From Burkholderia dolosa (GTDB taxonomy: Bacteria > Pseudomonadota > Gammaproteobacteria > Burkholderiales > Burkholderiaceae), in NCBI RefSeq assembly GCF_902499135.1, contig NZ_CABVPR010000028.1, forward strand, positions 16,048 through 80,047: a DNA stretch of 64,000 bases, given 5' to 3'. The position numbers were made by a program, and so were the translations under genes. Position 1 is the first letter of the stretch. Every line of letters starts with the position of its first letter. The notes under the pieces were generated by a model. The model did no database searches. It saw only the letters and a program-made list of their open reading frames with translations, and was not told the DNA's origin. Of this stretch, positions 49,035-58,681 are shown one piece after another.

Positions 49035-50357
49035 TCAGAGTGCGTGCGCCCGATCGCCGGCGACCGGCGCGCCGCCGATCTCTTCTTCGGCCGGCACGTA
49101 GCGCAGTTCGCGGTTCAGCACGCGCGTCGCGCGGACCTTGTCGATGTCGTTTTCCCACACCGCGACGACGACCGTCGCGACGCAGTTGCCGATCAGGTTC
49201 GTCAATGCGCGCGCGATGCCGACGAACCAGTCGACCGGCAGGATCAGCACGAGGCCGAGCACCGGAATCGCGGGAATCGCCGACAGCGTCGCCGCGAGGA
49301 TCACGATCGCCGAGCCCGGAATCCCGTGCGCGCCCTTCGACGTGACGAGCGAGACCAGCAGCACGACGATCAGATCGTGCGTCGACAGCGGCGTGTTCGT
49401 AGCTTGCGCGATGAACAGCACGGCGAGCGTCAGATAGATCGAGAAGCCGTCGAGATTGAAAGAGTAGCCGGTCGGGATCACGAGGCCGACCGTCGAATCC
49501 TTCACGCCCATGTATTCGAGCTTGCGCATTACCTGCGGCAGCACCGCGTCCGACGATGCGGTGCCGAGCACGATCGACAGCTCTTCGCGCAGGTAGCGAA
49601 TCAGCTTGAACACCGAGAAGCCGGCGAGCTTCATCACCGCGCCGAGCACGACTGTGACGAACACGATGCAGCTCAGATAGAACACCGCGACGAGATAGCC
49701 GAGCTGCTTGAGCGACGCGACGCCGTACTTGCCGGTGGTAAACGCGATCGCACCGAGCACGCCGAGCGGCGCGAGCTTGATGATGAAGCCGATCACGCGG
49801 AAGAACACGTGCGACAGCTCCTCGATCAGGCTGTTGACGCGCTGCGCCTTGTCGCCGAGCAGCGACAGCGCGGAGCCGAACAGCACCGCGAAGACCAGGA
49901 TCTGCAGGATGTCGCCTTTCGCGAATGCGTCGATCGCGGTGTCCGGAATGATCTTCAGCAGATAGCCGGCCGTGTCCTTCAGGCTTTCGGCGTTCTTCGC
50001 ATACGACGCGAGCGACGCCGCATCGAGCGAGCGCAGGTCGATGTTCATCCCGACGCCCGGCCGCGTGAACCACGCGAGCACGAGGCCGATGCCGAGCGCG
50101 AGCGTCGTCATCACCTCGAAATAGACGACCGCTTTCAGGCCGACCCGGCCGACCTTCTTCAGGTCGCCGGCATTGGCCATCCCGCTCACCACCACGCAGA
50201 ACACGATCGGGCCGATGACCATCTTGATCAGTTTCAGGAAGCCGTCGCCGAGCGGACGCAGCGATTCGGCGAAATGCGGGAAGAACGCACCGAGCGCGAC
50301 CCCCAGGATTAATGCGACGACTACCCGGCCAAACAGCGAATTGAGGAATTTCGACAC
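49035..50357 (-). CDS. dctA: C4-dicarboxylate transporter DctA
   Basis: This 440-residue DAACS-family symporter imports succinate, fumarate, malate or aspartate. It has eight or more hydrophobic helices and the motifs SGMANAG, SSDAVLPQVMRKLE, GYSFNLDGFSIYL and SKGAHGIPGSA. Translation starts at a GTG (50357) with GGGAG six bases upstream; an earlier TTG in frame is less likely. A GntR-type palindrome lies 41 bases before the start, and a divergent GntR gene sits beyond it. Confidence 0.94.
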   Translation of the reverse strand: MSKFLNSLFGRVVVALILGVALGAFFPHFAESLRPLGDGFLKLIKMVIGPIVFCVVVSGMANAGDLKKVGRVGLKAVVYFEVMTTLALGIGLVLAWFTRPGVGMNIDLRSLDAASLASYAKNAESLKDTAGYLLKIIPDTAIDAFAKGDILQILVFAVLFGSALSLLGDKAQRVNSLIEELSHVFFRVIGFIIKLAPLGVLGAIAFTTGKYGVASLKQLGYLVAVFYLSCIVFVTVVLGAVMKLAGFSVFKLIRYLREELSIVLGTASSDAVLPQVMRKLEYMGVKDSTVGLVIPTGYSFNLDGFSIYLTLAVLFIAQATNTPLSTHDLIVVLLVSLVTSKGAHGIPGSAIVILAATLSAIPAIPVLGLVLILPVDWFVGIARALTNLIGNCVATVVVAVWENDIDKVRATRVLNRELRYVPAEEEIGGAPVAGDRAHAL

Positions 50358-50398
50358 GGCGCTCTCCCGATCCAACGGTTGCAGTTTCGTCTGTTCAT

Positions 50399-50413
50399 AC
50401 TGGTATGACCAGT
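50399..50413. promoter_or_regulatory. GntR-type (FCD) operator upstream of dctA
   Basis: ACTGGT-ATG-ACCAGT is a perfect palindrome of the TGGTNNGACCA type used by FadR/GntR-family repressors. Its location 41 bases upstream of dctA and next to a divergent GntR gene suggests repression of dctA. Confidence 0.6.
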
Positions 50414-50566
50414 GATGTTATGGTCGATAGTAGGAAGCCGATATAGTCGCGTCAAGAACGGACAAAATAGGGATTTCCCGCCCCCCGACGTTTTCGTGCG
50501 CACCGCGGCGATACCGCCGCGCTCGTGGCTTTCCCTAGTGCACCCGTGCACCACGCGCGTGCGGAT

Positions 50567-50572
50567 TACAAT
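50567..50572 (+). promoter_or_regulatory. Possible -10 element of the GntR gene
   Basis: TACAAT lies 28 bases before the regulator's ATG. No convincing -35 is visible. Confidence 0.35.
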
Positions 50573-50600
50573 GCCGGTCAGACCGGCCATCGTTCACCCC

Positions 50601-51293
50601 ATGAAGAATGTTCCGCACACCGTGACCGACGCCGCCATCGCGACGATCCGCGACCGGATCGAGGCAGGCGTATATCCGGTCGGCAGCCTGCTGCCGGCCC
50701 AGCGCCAGCTCTCCGAAGAGCTGCAGATCAGTCGTGCGTCGCTGCGCGAAGCGTTGTCGACGCTCGAGGCGCTCGGGATGCTGCGCATCCGTGCCGGCAA
50801 AGGCGTGTACGTCGAAAGCGCGCAGGCGACGGTCGCGCACGCGTGGCGGTTCGCCGAGCAGTCGTCGCCGCCCGACACGTATCAGATGCGCTATGCGCTC
50901 GAAGGCTTTGCCGCGCGCATGACCGCGCACGTCGTCACCGACGACGACATCGCGTGGTTCGAGGACAACCTCGCCCAACTCCACGTCGCGTTGACCGAAA
51001 ACGCGCTCGACGAAGCGTCGCAGCTCGACTTCGACTTCCACATGCGAATCATCCAGCTGGCCGGCAACGCGGCAATCGAATCGATCCTGCGCGGCAGCGC
51101 GGACATCATGAAGGAAAGCCAGCGCATGCCGTTCTACCGGCGCGAGCTGCTGCTGTCGACGTGGCACGAGCATCGCGCGATCGTCGACGCGCTGATCGCG
51201 CGCGACGCGGCCGCCGCCGGCACCGCGATCGAAACGCATATCGCGAACGCCGCGCAGCGCGCCGGCGTGTTCTTCCCGACGCCTCGCATCTGA
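50601..51293 (+). CDS. GntR/FadR-family (FCD) transcriptional regulator
   Basis: This 230-residue protein has a winged helix of GntR type (IRDRIEAGVYPVGSLLPAQRQLSEELQISRASLREALSTLEALGMLRIRAGKGVYV) and an all-helical FCD domain with the metal/effector-binding pattern (FDFHMRIIQLAGNAA, WHEHRAIVDAL). It is most like the FCD group that senses small organic acids. The ATG at 50601 is preferred; a longer frame begins upstream. The divergent dctA with a matching palindrome is its likely target. The ligand is unknown. Confidence 0.88.
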   Translation: MKNVPHTVTDAAIATIRDRIEAGVYPVGSLLPAQRQLSEELQISRASLREALSTLEALGMLRIRAGKGVYVESAQATVAHAWRFAEQSSPPDTYQMRYALEGFAARMTAHVVTDDDIAWFEDNLAQLHVALTENALDEASQLDFDFHMRIIQLAGNAAIESILRGSADIMKESQRMPFYRRELLLSTWHEHRAIVDALIARDAAAAGTAIETHIANAAQRAGVFFPTPRI

Positions 51294-51341
51294 CCGGCGC
51301 GTCGCGTTCGTCACCGTCCCACGCCGGCCCGACCGGGCCGG

Positions 51342-52232
51342 TCAATGTCCCGACCGATCGCGATACGCGAGCGCGCGCTCGATGAACGCGCGCGCCGCGA
51401 CGCTCCGATACGCGCCGTTGCGCGTGAGCAGCGCGGCCGTGCGCGTCGGCAACGGCGGATCGACGTCGAGCGCGCACAGTTCGCCGCTCGCGCGTGCGAT
51501 CGCCTCGGGCAGCACCGTGGCGAGCCGGCCGCGCCGCACGAGTTCCAGCACCGCCGTGACCGTATTCGTTTCGACCGCAACCTTCGGTTGAGCGCGATGC
51601 TCGGCGAAATACCGGTCGATGCTTTCGCGCGTCGCGAACGCGCGGCTCAGCAGCACGAGCGCCTCGCCGCCGAGTTCGGCCGGCGTCAGCGCACGGCGGC
51701 GCCGCGCGAGGCGATGCGTGCGTGCGGTCACGAACGCGAGCGACTCGGTCCATAACGGCAACGCGTCGATCTCCGGCGCGCGCGGCGGCATGAACGCGAA
51801 GCCCGCGTCGATCCGGTCGTCGGCGAGCAGCGCCTCGATGCGCGCCTGCGGCATCGCGTCGATCGACAGCGCGATGCCGGGAAATTCGACGTGAAAGGCA
51901 TCGATCAGCGAACCGCTCAGATAAGCGGCGAACGTCGGCATCATCGCGAGCCGCAACGCGCCGCCGCCCAGTTCGGCGACGTCGTGCAGCGCGCGCCGCC
52001 CGGCATCGAGCTGCTGCAACGCTGCGCGCGCGTGGCGCGCATAGGCTTCGCCGAATTCGGTGAGTCGCACGGTGCGGCCCGAGCGGTCGAACAGCGGCAC
52101 GCCGAGCGTTTCCTCGAGCTGGCGGATCTGCTGCGACAGCGTCGGCTGCGACACGTGCAGCGCATCCGCCGCACGCGTGAAGCTGCACTGCTCGGCGACG
52201 GCGAGGAAATAACGGATGTGACGCAGCAGCAT
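51342..52232 (-). CDS. LysR family regulator, CynR-like
   Basis: This 296-residue LysR protein is very similar in order and wording to E. coli CynR: MLLRHIRYFLAVAE, SFTRAADALHVSQPTLSQQIRQLEE, PLFDRSGRTVRL and GGALRLAMMPTFAAYLSGSLI. CynR senses cyanate, but no cyanase gene (cynS) or carbonic anhydrase is in the window, so the inducer here is open. It diverges from an MFS gene with a T-N11-A box between them. The ATG at 52232 starts the HTH properly. Confidence 0.85.
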   Translation of the reverse strand: MLLRHIRYFLAVAEQCSFTRAADALHVSQPTLSQQIRQLEETLGVPLFDRSGRTVRLTEFGEAYARHARAALQQLDAGRRALHDVAELGGGALRLAMMPTFAAYLSGSLIDAFHVEFPGIALSIDAMPQARIEALLADDRIDAGFAFMPPRAPEIDALPLWTESLAFVTARTHRLARRRRALTPAELGGEALVLLSRAFATRESIDRYFAEHRAQPKVAVETNTVTAVLELVRRGRLATVLPEAIARASGELCALDVDPPLPTRTAALLTRNGAYRSVAARAFIERALAYRDRSGH

Positions 52233-52244
52233 CGCGGACGAACT

Positions 52245-52259
52245 ATTGGTTATGCCAAT
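52245..52259. promoter_or_regulatory. LysR-type T-N11-A box between the CynR-like and MFS genes
   Basis: ATTGG-TTATG-CCAAT is a perfect inverted repeat with T-N11-A geometry (T52246, A52258), located 13 bases before the regulator's start codon. Autoregulation and control of the MFS gene are likely. Confidence 0.5.
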
Positions 52260-52494
52260 GGAGACCATAACAATCCAGTCTTGGACGCTATGGGACGGTT
52301 TGCGCATCATACGCACATCCGCCGCCGTGCATCGCGCGTCGCGCGTGCATGGCGCCGCCGTGCTGCCGCCGCGCCGTATCGCGCGGCCCGGAAACGCGCC
52401 ATGCCGGCGGTATCGGCCGATCGTCGATCGACGAACGCCGGCCTTCTATTCCGACCGTTTCACGCAGCGGCGCCCGCCGCCACTTTTCCCGACC

Positions 52495-53694
52495 ATGGAA
52501 CCGCATTACGCCCCTCATCCTCCCCTCACCCGCGGCATGACGCTGCTGTTCGCCTGCGCATGCGGGATCGTCATCGGCAATATCTACTACGCGCAGCCGC
52601 TGCTCGCCGCGATCGCGCACAGCTTCGGCCGCGCGCCGGCCGAGCTCGGCTATCTCGTCACGCTGACGCAGCTCGGCTATGCGGCGAGCCTGCTGCTGAT
52701 CGTGCCGCTCGGCGACGCGCTCAACCGCCACACGCTGATCGTGCGGCTGCTCGCGCTGAACGTCGTCGCGCTCGCCGCAGTCGCGCTCAGCACGCACTTC
52801 GCGATGTTCGTCGCCGCAAACGTCGTGCTCGGCTTCGTCACCTGTTCGACGCAGCTGCTCGTGCCGTTCGCCGCGTCGCTCGCCGATGCGCGCACGCGCG
52901 GCCGCGCGGTCGGCACCGTGATGAGCGGGCTGCTGCTCGGCATCCTGCTCGCGCGCGTCGCGGCCGGCGCGATCGCCGACGCGCTCGGCTGGCGTGCGGT
53001 GTACGGCATCGCCGCCGCGATGATCGTCGTGCTGACCGCCGTGCTCGCGGTGAAGCTGCCGAAGGATCGCCGCGATGCGCGGCTCGATTATGCGGCGCTG
53101 ATGAAGTCGCTCGTCGCGCTGCTGCGCGCGCAGCCACCGATCGCGCTGCGCTCCGCGTACGGCGCGCTCGTGTTCGCGTGCTTCAGCCTGCTGTGGACCG
53201 GCCTCACGTTTCTGCTCACGCAGCCGCCGTACGGCTATACGGAAGGCCGGATCGGGCTGTTCGGCATCATCGGCGCGGTAGGCGCACTCGCGGCGACGTC
53301 GGCCGGCCGGCTCGTCGATCGCGGCTACGGCAACGCGGCGACCGGCCTCTTCGCCACCGCCGTGCTGGCATCGTTCGCGCTGATCGCGGCCGGCGCGCAT
53401 TCGCTCACGGCGCTGATCGCAGGGATCCTGCTGCTCGACGTCGGCGTGCAGGGCACGCACATCTCGAACCAGAGCGTGATCTATGCGCTCGCCGGCGACG
53501 CACGCAGCCGCGTGACGACGATCTACCTGACGAGCTACTTCATCGGCGGTGCGTTGGGGTCGTTCGCGGCGAGCGTCGCGTACGGTATCGCAGGGTGGCG
53601 CGGCGTGTGCATCGCAGGCGCGGCGTTCGCCGGGACGCTGGTCGCGCTGTGGGTCGCGTCGCAGCGTGTCGGCGTGCGGCAGGCGACTCAGTAA
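52495..53694 (+). CDS. Major facilitator superfamily transporter
   Basis: This 399-residue 12-helix transporter opens with TRGMTLLFACACGIVIGNIYYAQPLLAAI. The MFS motif-A region is GDALNRH between helices 2 and 3. Its NIYYAQPLL start is shared with NepI-type exporters. Substrate is unknown. Divergent transcription from the CynR-like gene and the shared operator suggest the regulator controls it. The ATG at 52495 is preferred over a longer frame that includes intergenic sequence. Confidence 0.85.
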   Translation: MEPHYAPHPPLTRGMTLLFACACGIVIGNIYYAQPLLAAIAHSFGRAPAELGYLVTLTQLGYAASLLLIVPLGDALNRHTLIVRLLALNVVALAAVALSTHFAMFVAANVVLGFVTCSTQLLVPFAASLADARTRGRAVGTVMSGLLLGILLARVAAGAIADALGWRAVYGIAAAMIVVLTAVLAVKLPKDRRDARLDYAALMKSLVALLRAQPPIALRSAYGALVFACFSLLWTGLTFLLTQPPYGYTEGRIGLFGIIGAVGALAATSAGRLVDRGYGNAATGLFATAVLASFALIAAGAHSLTALIAGILLLDVGVQGTHISNQSVIYALAGDARSRVTTIYLTSYFIGGALGSFAASVAYGIAGWRGVCIAGAAFAGTLVALWVASQRVGVRQATQ

Positions 53695-53796
53695 CGTGCT
53701 CGCGCATCGGCGCATCAGGAGCGCGCGCCGTGCTGCGCTGCGAACATGCGGTGACGTTCGTCACCGCGCGCGAATACGCAGAGCCGCCTCCGCGCA

Positions 53797-53836
53797 ACAA
53801 AAAAGCCTGGCCGCGAAACGCGGGCCAGGCTTTGTT
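53797..53836. terminator. Bidirectional terminator between MFS gene and gapA
   Basis: Stem AAAGCCTGGCC/GGCCAGGCTTT (53802-53812 with 53823-53833) with an inner GCG/CGC pair and seven A residues at its left ends gapA transcription on the minus strand. Confidence 0.85.
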
Positions 53837-53881
53837 CGTCGTGCATGCCGCATCGCAGCGGCGTGCCGCACGACGGCGGGC

Positions 53882-54892
53882 TTACTTCGCGTTCGCGAAC
53901 GCGACGGCCGTATCGAGCATGCGGTTCGAGAAACCCCATTCGTTGTCGTACCAGCTCGACACCTTGACGAGGCGACCCGACACCTTCGTCAGCGTCGCAT
54001 CGAACGTCGACGAAGCCGGATTGTGGTTGAAGTCGACCGACACCAGCGGCGCGTCGTTGTAGCCGAGGATGCCCTTCAGCGCGCCTTCCGACGCTTCCTT
54101 CATGATCGCGTTGACTTCCTCGACCGTCGTGTCGCGCTTCGCGATGAACGACAGATCGACGATCGACACGTTGATCGTCGGAACGCGGATCGCGTAGCCG
54201 TCGAGCTTGCCGTTCAGTTCCGGCAGCACGAGGCCGACCGCCGAAGCGGCGCCCGTCTTCGTCGGAATCTGGCTGTGCGTGGCCGAACGCGCGCGGCGCA
54301 GGTCTTCGTGATAGACGTCGGTCAGCACCTGGTCGTTCGTGTACGCGTGGATCGTCGTCATCAGGCCGGTTTCGAGGCCGATCTTGTCGTTCAGCGGCTT
54401 GACGAGCGGCGCGAGGCAGTTCGTCGTGCACGATGCGTTCGAGATGACCGTGTGCTCGGCCTTCAGCACGTTGTGGTTCACGCCGTAGACGATCGTCGCG
54501 TCGACGTCCTTGCCGCCCGGCGCCGAGATGATGACCTTCTTCGCGCCGCCCTTCAGGTGCGCGCTCGCCTTTTCCTTCGACGTGAAGAAGCCCGTGCACT
54601 CCATCACGACGTCGACGCCGAGCTCGCCCCACGGCAGTTCGGCCGGGTTGCGGTTCGCGAGCACGCGGATCTTGTCGCCGTTCACGACCAGGTAATCGCC
54701 GTCGACCGACACGTCGCCCGGGAACTTGCCGTGCGCGGTGTCGTACTGCGTCAGATGCGCGTTGGTCTTCGCATCGCCGAGGTCGTTGATCGCGACGATC
54801 TCGAGATCGTGCTTCTTGCCGTTTTCATAGAACGCGCGCAGCGTGTTGCGGCCGATGCGGCCGTAGCCGTTGATTGCGACGCGGATCGTCAT
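53882..54892 (-). CDS. gapA: Glyceraldehyde-3-phosphate dehydrogenase, type I
   Basis: This 336-residue glycolytic dehydrogenase has the NAD-binding [10 protein letters not shown] at 8-17 and the catalytic cysteine C155 in SNASCTTNC; substrate motifs include SWYDNEWG near the C-terminus. It is downstream of tkt after a 93-base gap on the same strand, so carbon from both pentose phosphate and Entner-Doudoroff routes converges on it. Confidence 0.97.
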   Translation of the reverse strand: MTIRVAINGYGRIGRNTLRAFYENGKKHDLEIVAINDLGDAKTNAHLTQYDTAHGKFPGDVSVDGDYLVVNGDKIRVLANRNPAELPWGELGVDVVMECTGFFTSKEKASAHLKGGAKKVIISAPGGKDVDATIVYGVNHNVLKAEHTVISNASCTTNCLAPLVKPLNDKIGLETGLMTTIHAYTNDQVLTDVYHEDLRRARSATHSQIPTKTGAASAVGLVLPELNGKLDGYAIRVPTINVSIVDLSFIAKRDTTVEEVNAIMKEASEGALKGILGYNDAPLVSVDFNHNPASSTFDATLTKVSGRLVKVSSWYDNEWGFSNRMLDTAVAFANAK

Positions 54893-54985
54893 GGTCTATC
54901 TCCTAATGGCTGAAAAAATTCGTTTCGTGCAGCTTCACGGTGCGACGCGCGCGGGCGGCCGGCGCGCGTCGCGAATGCCTGTTTT

Positions 54986-57013
54986 TCAGGCGAGCACGGC
55001 CTTCACCGTGTCGACGACGTGCTCGACGGTAAAGCCGAAGTACTTGAACAGCACGCCGGCCGGCGCCGATTCGCCGAACGAGTCGATCCCGACGACGCCG
55101 CCTTCGAGGCCGACGTACTTGCGCCAGAAGTCGGTCACGCCCGCTTCGATCGCGACGCGTCGCACGCCGTGCGGCAGCACGCGCTCGCGGTATTCGGCGT
55201 CCTGGCGATCGAACACGGTGGTCGACGGCATCGACACGACGCGCGCCGCAATGCCTTGCTGCGCGAGCGGCTCGACGGCCTTCATCGCGAGTTCGACTTC
55301 GGAGCCCGTCGCGATCAGGATGATCTTGCGCGCGACGACTTCTTCGTCCCAGTCCTTCAGCACGTAGCCGCCCTTGTCGATGTTCGCGATCTGCGCGTCG
55401 GTGCGCGGATTGAACGCGAGGTTCTGGCGGCTGAAGATCAGCGCCGACGGACGATGGGCTGCAACCGCGTGGGTCCACGCGACGGCGGTTTCGACCGTGT
55501 CCGCCGGGCGCCACACGTCGAGGTGCGGAATCAGGCGCAGGCTCGACACGTGCTCGACCGACTGGTGCGTCGGGCCGTCTTCGCCGAGGCCGATCGAATC
55601 GTGCGTGAACACGAAGATCGACGGCACCTTCATCAGCGCGGCGACGCGCAGCGCGTTGCGGCTGTAGTCGGAGAACGTCAGGAACGTGCCGCCGAACGGC
55701 TTGTGGCCGCCGTGCAGCGCGAGGCCGTTGATCGCGGCGCTCATCCCGAATTCGCGCACGCCGTAGTTGATGTGGTTGCCGAGCAGCACGCCCGCGCCTT
55801 CCGGATTCGCGCGCACGGCCTTCGACGCCTTCCAGTTCGTCAGGTTCGAACCGGTCAGGTCCGCCGAGCCGCCGAGCAGTTCGGGCAGCACCGCGGCGAG
55901 CCCTTCGATCGCCTGCTGCGATGCCTTGCGGGTCGCGACCGTTTCCGCGCGCTCGTTCGCGGCGGCGACGATCGCCTTCGCCTTCTCCGCCCAGTCGGCC
56001 GGCAGCTTGTTCGCCATCCGGCGCTCGAATTCGGCCGCTTCCTGCGGATACTTCGCGCGATATTGCGCGAATGCGTCGTTCCACGCCGCCTCGGCACGCT
56101 TGCCGGCTTCCTTCGCGTCCCACGCGTCGTAGACTTCCTGCGGAATCACGAACGGCTCCCACTTCCAGCCGAGCGCTTCGCGCGTCTTCGCGATTTCTTC
56201 CGCGCCGAGCGCCGCGCCGTGCACGTCGTGGCCGCCGGCCTTGGTCGCCGCACCCTTGCCGATCACCGTCTTGCAGCAGATCAGCGTCGGCTTGTCCGAC
56301 CGCTTCGCCTGCGCGATCGCCGCGTCGACCGCGTCGACGTCATGGCCGTTCACGTTCGCGATCACGTTCCAGCCGTACGCTTCGAAGCGCTTCGGCGTGT
56401 CGTCGTGGAACCAGTTGACGACGTCGCCGTCGATCGAGATCCCGTTGTCGTCGTACAGCGCGATCAGCTTGTTCAGCTTCAGCGTGCCCGCAAGCGAGCA
56501 TGCCTCGTGCGAAATGCCTTCCATCAGGCAGCCGTCGCCGAGGAACACGTACGTGTAGTGATCGACGATCTTCGCGTCGTCGCGGTTGAACTCGGCCGCC
56601 ATCAGCGCTTCGCCGAGCGCCATGCCGACCGCGTTCGCGAGACCCTGGCCGAGCGGGCCGGTGGTCGTCTCGACGCCCGGCGTGATCCCGTATTCCGGGT
56701 GGCCCGGCGTCTTCGAGTGCAGCTGGCGGAAGTTCTTCAGCTCTTCCATCGGCAGGTCGTAGCCGGTCAGGTGCAGCAGCGAATACAGCAGCATCGAGCC
56801 GTGGCCGTTCGACAGCACGAAGCGGTCGCGGTCCGCCCAGTGCGGGTTCGTCGGGTTGTGCTTCAGATGGCGCGACCACAGCGCGACGCCGATTTCGGCC
56901 ATGCCCATCGGCATGCCGGGGTGACCGGAGTTCGCTTGCTGGACGGCGTCCATCGCGAGCGCACGGATCGCGTTGGCCATCAGGGTGGTGGAGGCGGGAG
57001 ACGAGGTCGTCAT
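54986..57013 (-). CDS. tkt: Transketolase
   Basis: This 675-residue thiamine-diphosphate enzyme has the substrate-His segment [11 protein letters not shown] and the ThDP motif [13 protein letters not shown] followed by [10 protein letters not shown]. The pyrimidine-domain sequences [10 protein letters not shown] and [11 protein letters not shown] follow. It moves two-carbon units in the non-oxidative pentose phosphate pathway. The ATG at 57013 gives MTTSSPAST. gapA follows. Confidence 0.96.
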   Translation of the reverse strand: MTTSSPASTTLMANAIRALAMDAVQQANSGHPGMPMGMAEIGVALWSRHLKHNPTNPHWADRDRFVLSNGHGSMLLYSLLHLTGYDLPMEELKNFRQLHSKTPGHPEYGITPGVETTTGPLGQGLANAVGMALGEALMAAEFNRDDAKIVDHYTYVFLGDGCLMEGISHEACSLAGTLKLNKLIALYDDNGISIDGDVVNWFHDDTPKRFEAYGWNVIANVNGHDVDAVDAAIAQAKRSDKPTLICCKTVIGKGAATKAGGHDVHGAALGAEEIAKTREALGWKWEPFVIPQEVYDAWDAKEAGKRAEAAWNDAFAQYRAKYPQEAAEFERRMANKLPADWAEKAKAIVAAANERAETVATRKASQQAIEGLAAVLPELLGGSADLTGSNLTNWKASKAVRANPEGAGVLLGNHINYGVREFGMSAAINGLALHGGHKPFGGTFLTFSDYSRNALRVAALMKVPSIFVFTHDSIGLGEDGPTHQSVEHVSSLRLIPHLDVWRPADTVETAVAWTHAVAAHRPSALIFSRQNLAFNPRTDAQIANIDKGGYVLKDWDEEVVARKIILIATGSEVELAMKAVEPLAQQGIAARVVSMPSTTVFDRQDAEYRERVLPHGVRRVAIEAGVTDFWRKYVGLEGGVVGIDSFGESAPAGVLFKYFGFTVEHVVDTVKAVLA

Positions 57014-57231
57014 GTCGAGTCCGGAGAACGAGTCGAGGAAACGGGGGCACGGCGGCATCCGGAAGCTTTCGCATCGGACGTTCCCGGCGCGTGGTGCGGC
57101 GCCTGACGGACGCGAAGCGGACGGAGCCTACGGACGGGGCTGCAAAGCTCGTCATTTTAACAGATGGGCCGCCATTTCCCTTGCCGGCGCGCCCTGTTCC
57201 GGCACGGTTTTCCGCCAAAGCGCGCGCCTCC

Positions 57232-57237
57232 TATAAT
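57232..57237 (+). promoter_or_regulatory. TATAAT -10 element upstream of the spermidine synthase gene
   Basis: A perfect TATAAT sits 36 bases before the GTG start. No convincing -35 hexamer is visible at 16-18 bases. Confidence 0.45.
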
Positions 57238-57273
57238 TCAGGCGTCGGAACTGCCCGCCCCTGCGGCTCGCCC

Positions 57274-58131
57274 GTGAGCACCACGCTACTCTTTCACCCT
57301 ACGCCCGACGTCACTTACGGCTTCCCGAACGCGCGGCGGCTTGCGCGCGTCGCGTCGCCGCACCAGCAGATCGAGGTCTGGGAAACACCGCAGCTCGGCC
57401 GGCTGTTTACGCTGGACGGCCGCCCGATGACGTCCGTCGGCGACGAATACGTGTATCACGAATGCATGACGCATCCGGCCGCGCTCGCGCATCCGTGCCC
57501 GCGAAAGGCGCTCGTGCTCGGCGGCGGCGACGGCGGCGCCGCGCGCCAGTTGCTCAAGCATGCGTGCATCGAGCGGATCGTCGTCGCCGAACTGGACGAC
57601 GAGGTGGTCGGAATGGCGCGCCGCTATCTCGACGACGTGCACCAGGGCGCGCTCGACGATCCGCGCGTCGAAGTCGTGATCGGCGACGCCGCGCATTTCG
57701 TCGCGTCGACCGTCGAGCATTTCGATCTCGTCGTGTTCGACCTCACGCCGCCCGATTCGCCGGCCGCCGGCCTCTATACGCGCGAGTTCTATGCACGGCT
57801 CAAGCGCGTTCTCACGCCGCGCGGCGCGATCTCGATGCATCTCGGCTCGCCGGTATTTCACGCAGCGCGCATCGCCGCGCTGCTCGACGATCTGCGCGCG
57901 AGCTTCGCGGTCGTCGACCTGCTGTCCGCGCACGTGCCGCTGTACGGCTCGCAATGGCTGATGGCGATCGCGAGCGACACGCTCGATGCGGCCGCGCTGT
58001 TCGCGCACGACGTCGAAGAACGGCTGGCCGCGCGCCGCGTCGAAGGCTTGCGCTATTACGATGCGCGGCTGCATGCGGCCCTTTTTGCGCTGCCGCGCGC
58101 GCTGCGCGCTACACTGGGCGTTCGCCGCTGA
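57274..58131 (+). CDS. speE: Polyamine aminopropyltransferase (spermidine synthase)
   Basis: This 285-residue SpeE-type protein has the dcSAM-binding motif LVLGGGDGGAARQLL (GGGDGG at 83-88) and the catalytic Asp region VVFDLTPPDSP. It transfers aminopropyl to putrescine. The start is a GTG (57274), since no ATG gives a proper domain edge. Divergent from tkt; a VOC gene and rsmE follow on the same strand. Confidence 0.9.
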   Translation: MSTTLLFHPTPDVTYGFPNARRLARVASPHQQIEVWETPQLGRLFTLDGRPMTSVGDEYVYHECMTHPAALAHPCPRKALVLGGGDGGAARQLLKHACIERIVVAELDDEVVGMARRYLDDVHQGALDDPRVEVVIGDAAHFVASTVEHFDLVVFDLTPPDSPAAGLYTREFYARLKRVLTPRGAISMHLGSPVFHAARIAALLDDLRASFAVVDLLSAHVPLYGSQWLMAIASDTLDAAALFAHDVEERLAARRVEGLRYYDARLHAALFALPRALRATLGVRR

Positions 58132-58248
58132 GCATCCGGGCGGCCGTACCGTTCCGCTTTCGACGCATGCATCGCGATGCACCGCACCGCGCAGATCGCC
58201 GGAACGACACCGGAGCCGCGCCCCACCCCGAACGACAGGAGATTCTTC

Positions 58249-58665
58249 ATGACCGATCCACGTCCGGCCGACGTGCCTTGGTTGACGCCTTACCTGACCG
58301 TACGCAATGCGCGTGCGACGATCGAATTCTTCAAGGCCGCGTTCGGCTTCGAGCTGCGCGACGTACTCGACGAGGACGGCGCGATCATGCACGTCGAGAT
58401 GGCCTACCGCGGCCAGCTGATCGTGATGTTCGCGCCGGAAGGCGCGTTCGGCTCGACTGCCCGTACGCCGAAGAGCGCGAACGCGATCGCGCCGCAGTCG
58501 TTCTATCTGTACGTCGACGACGTCGATGCGACATGGCAGCGCGCACTCGACGCAGGCGCGAAGTCTCTGACCGCGCCGCAGGATCAGTTCTGGGGCGACC
58601 GGTTCGCGCAGATCGAGGATCTCGACGGCTACCGTTGGGCGCTCGCACGCCGCCTCCCGGCATGA
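58249..58665 (+). CDS. VOC superfamily protein (glyoxalase/bleomycin-resistance-like)
   Basis: This 138-residue protein has one paired beta-alpha-beta-beta-beta VOC fold. Segments WLTPYLTVRNARATIEFFKAAFGFE and QSFYLYVDDVDATWQRALDAG, with FWGDRFAQIEDLDGYRWAL at the end, resemble the PhnB/YdcA type. AGGAG lies seven bases before the ATG. Substrate unknown. It is 16 bases before rsmE, so the two are probably co-transcribed. Confidence 0.85.
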   Translation: MTDPRPADVPWLTPYLTVRNARATIEFFKAAFGFELRDVLDEDGAIMHVEMAYRGQLIVMFAPEGAFGSTARTPKSANAIAPQSFYLYVDDVDATWQRALDAGAKSLTAPQDQFWGDRFAQIEDLDGYRWALARRLPA

Positions 58666-58681
58666 GCGGAGCCCGATACGC

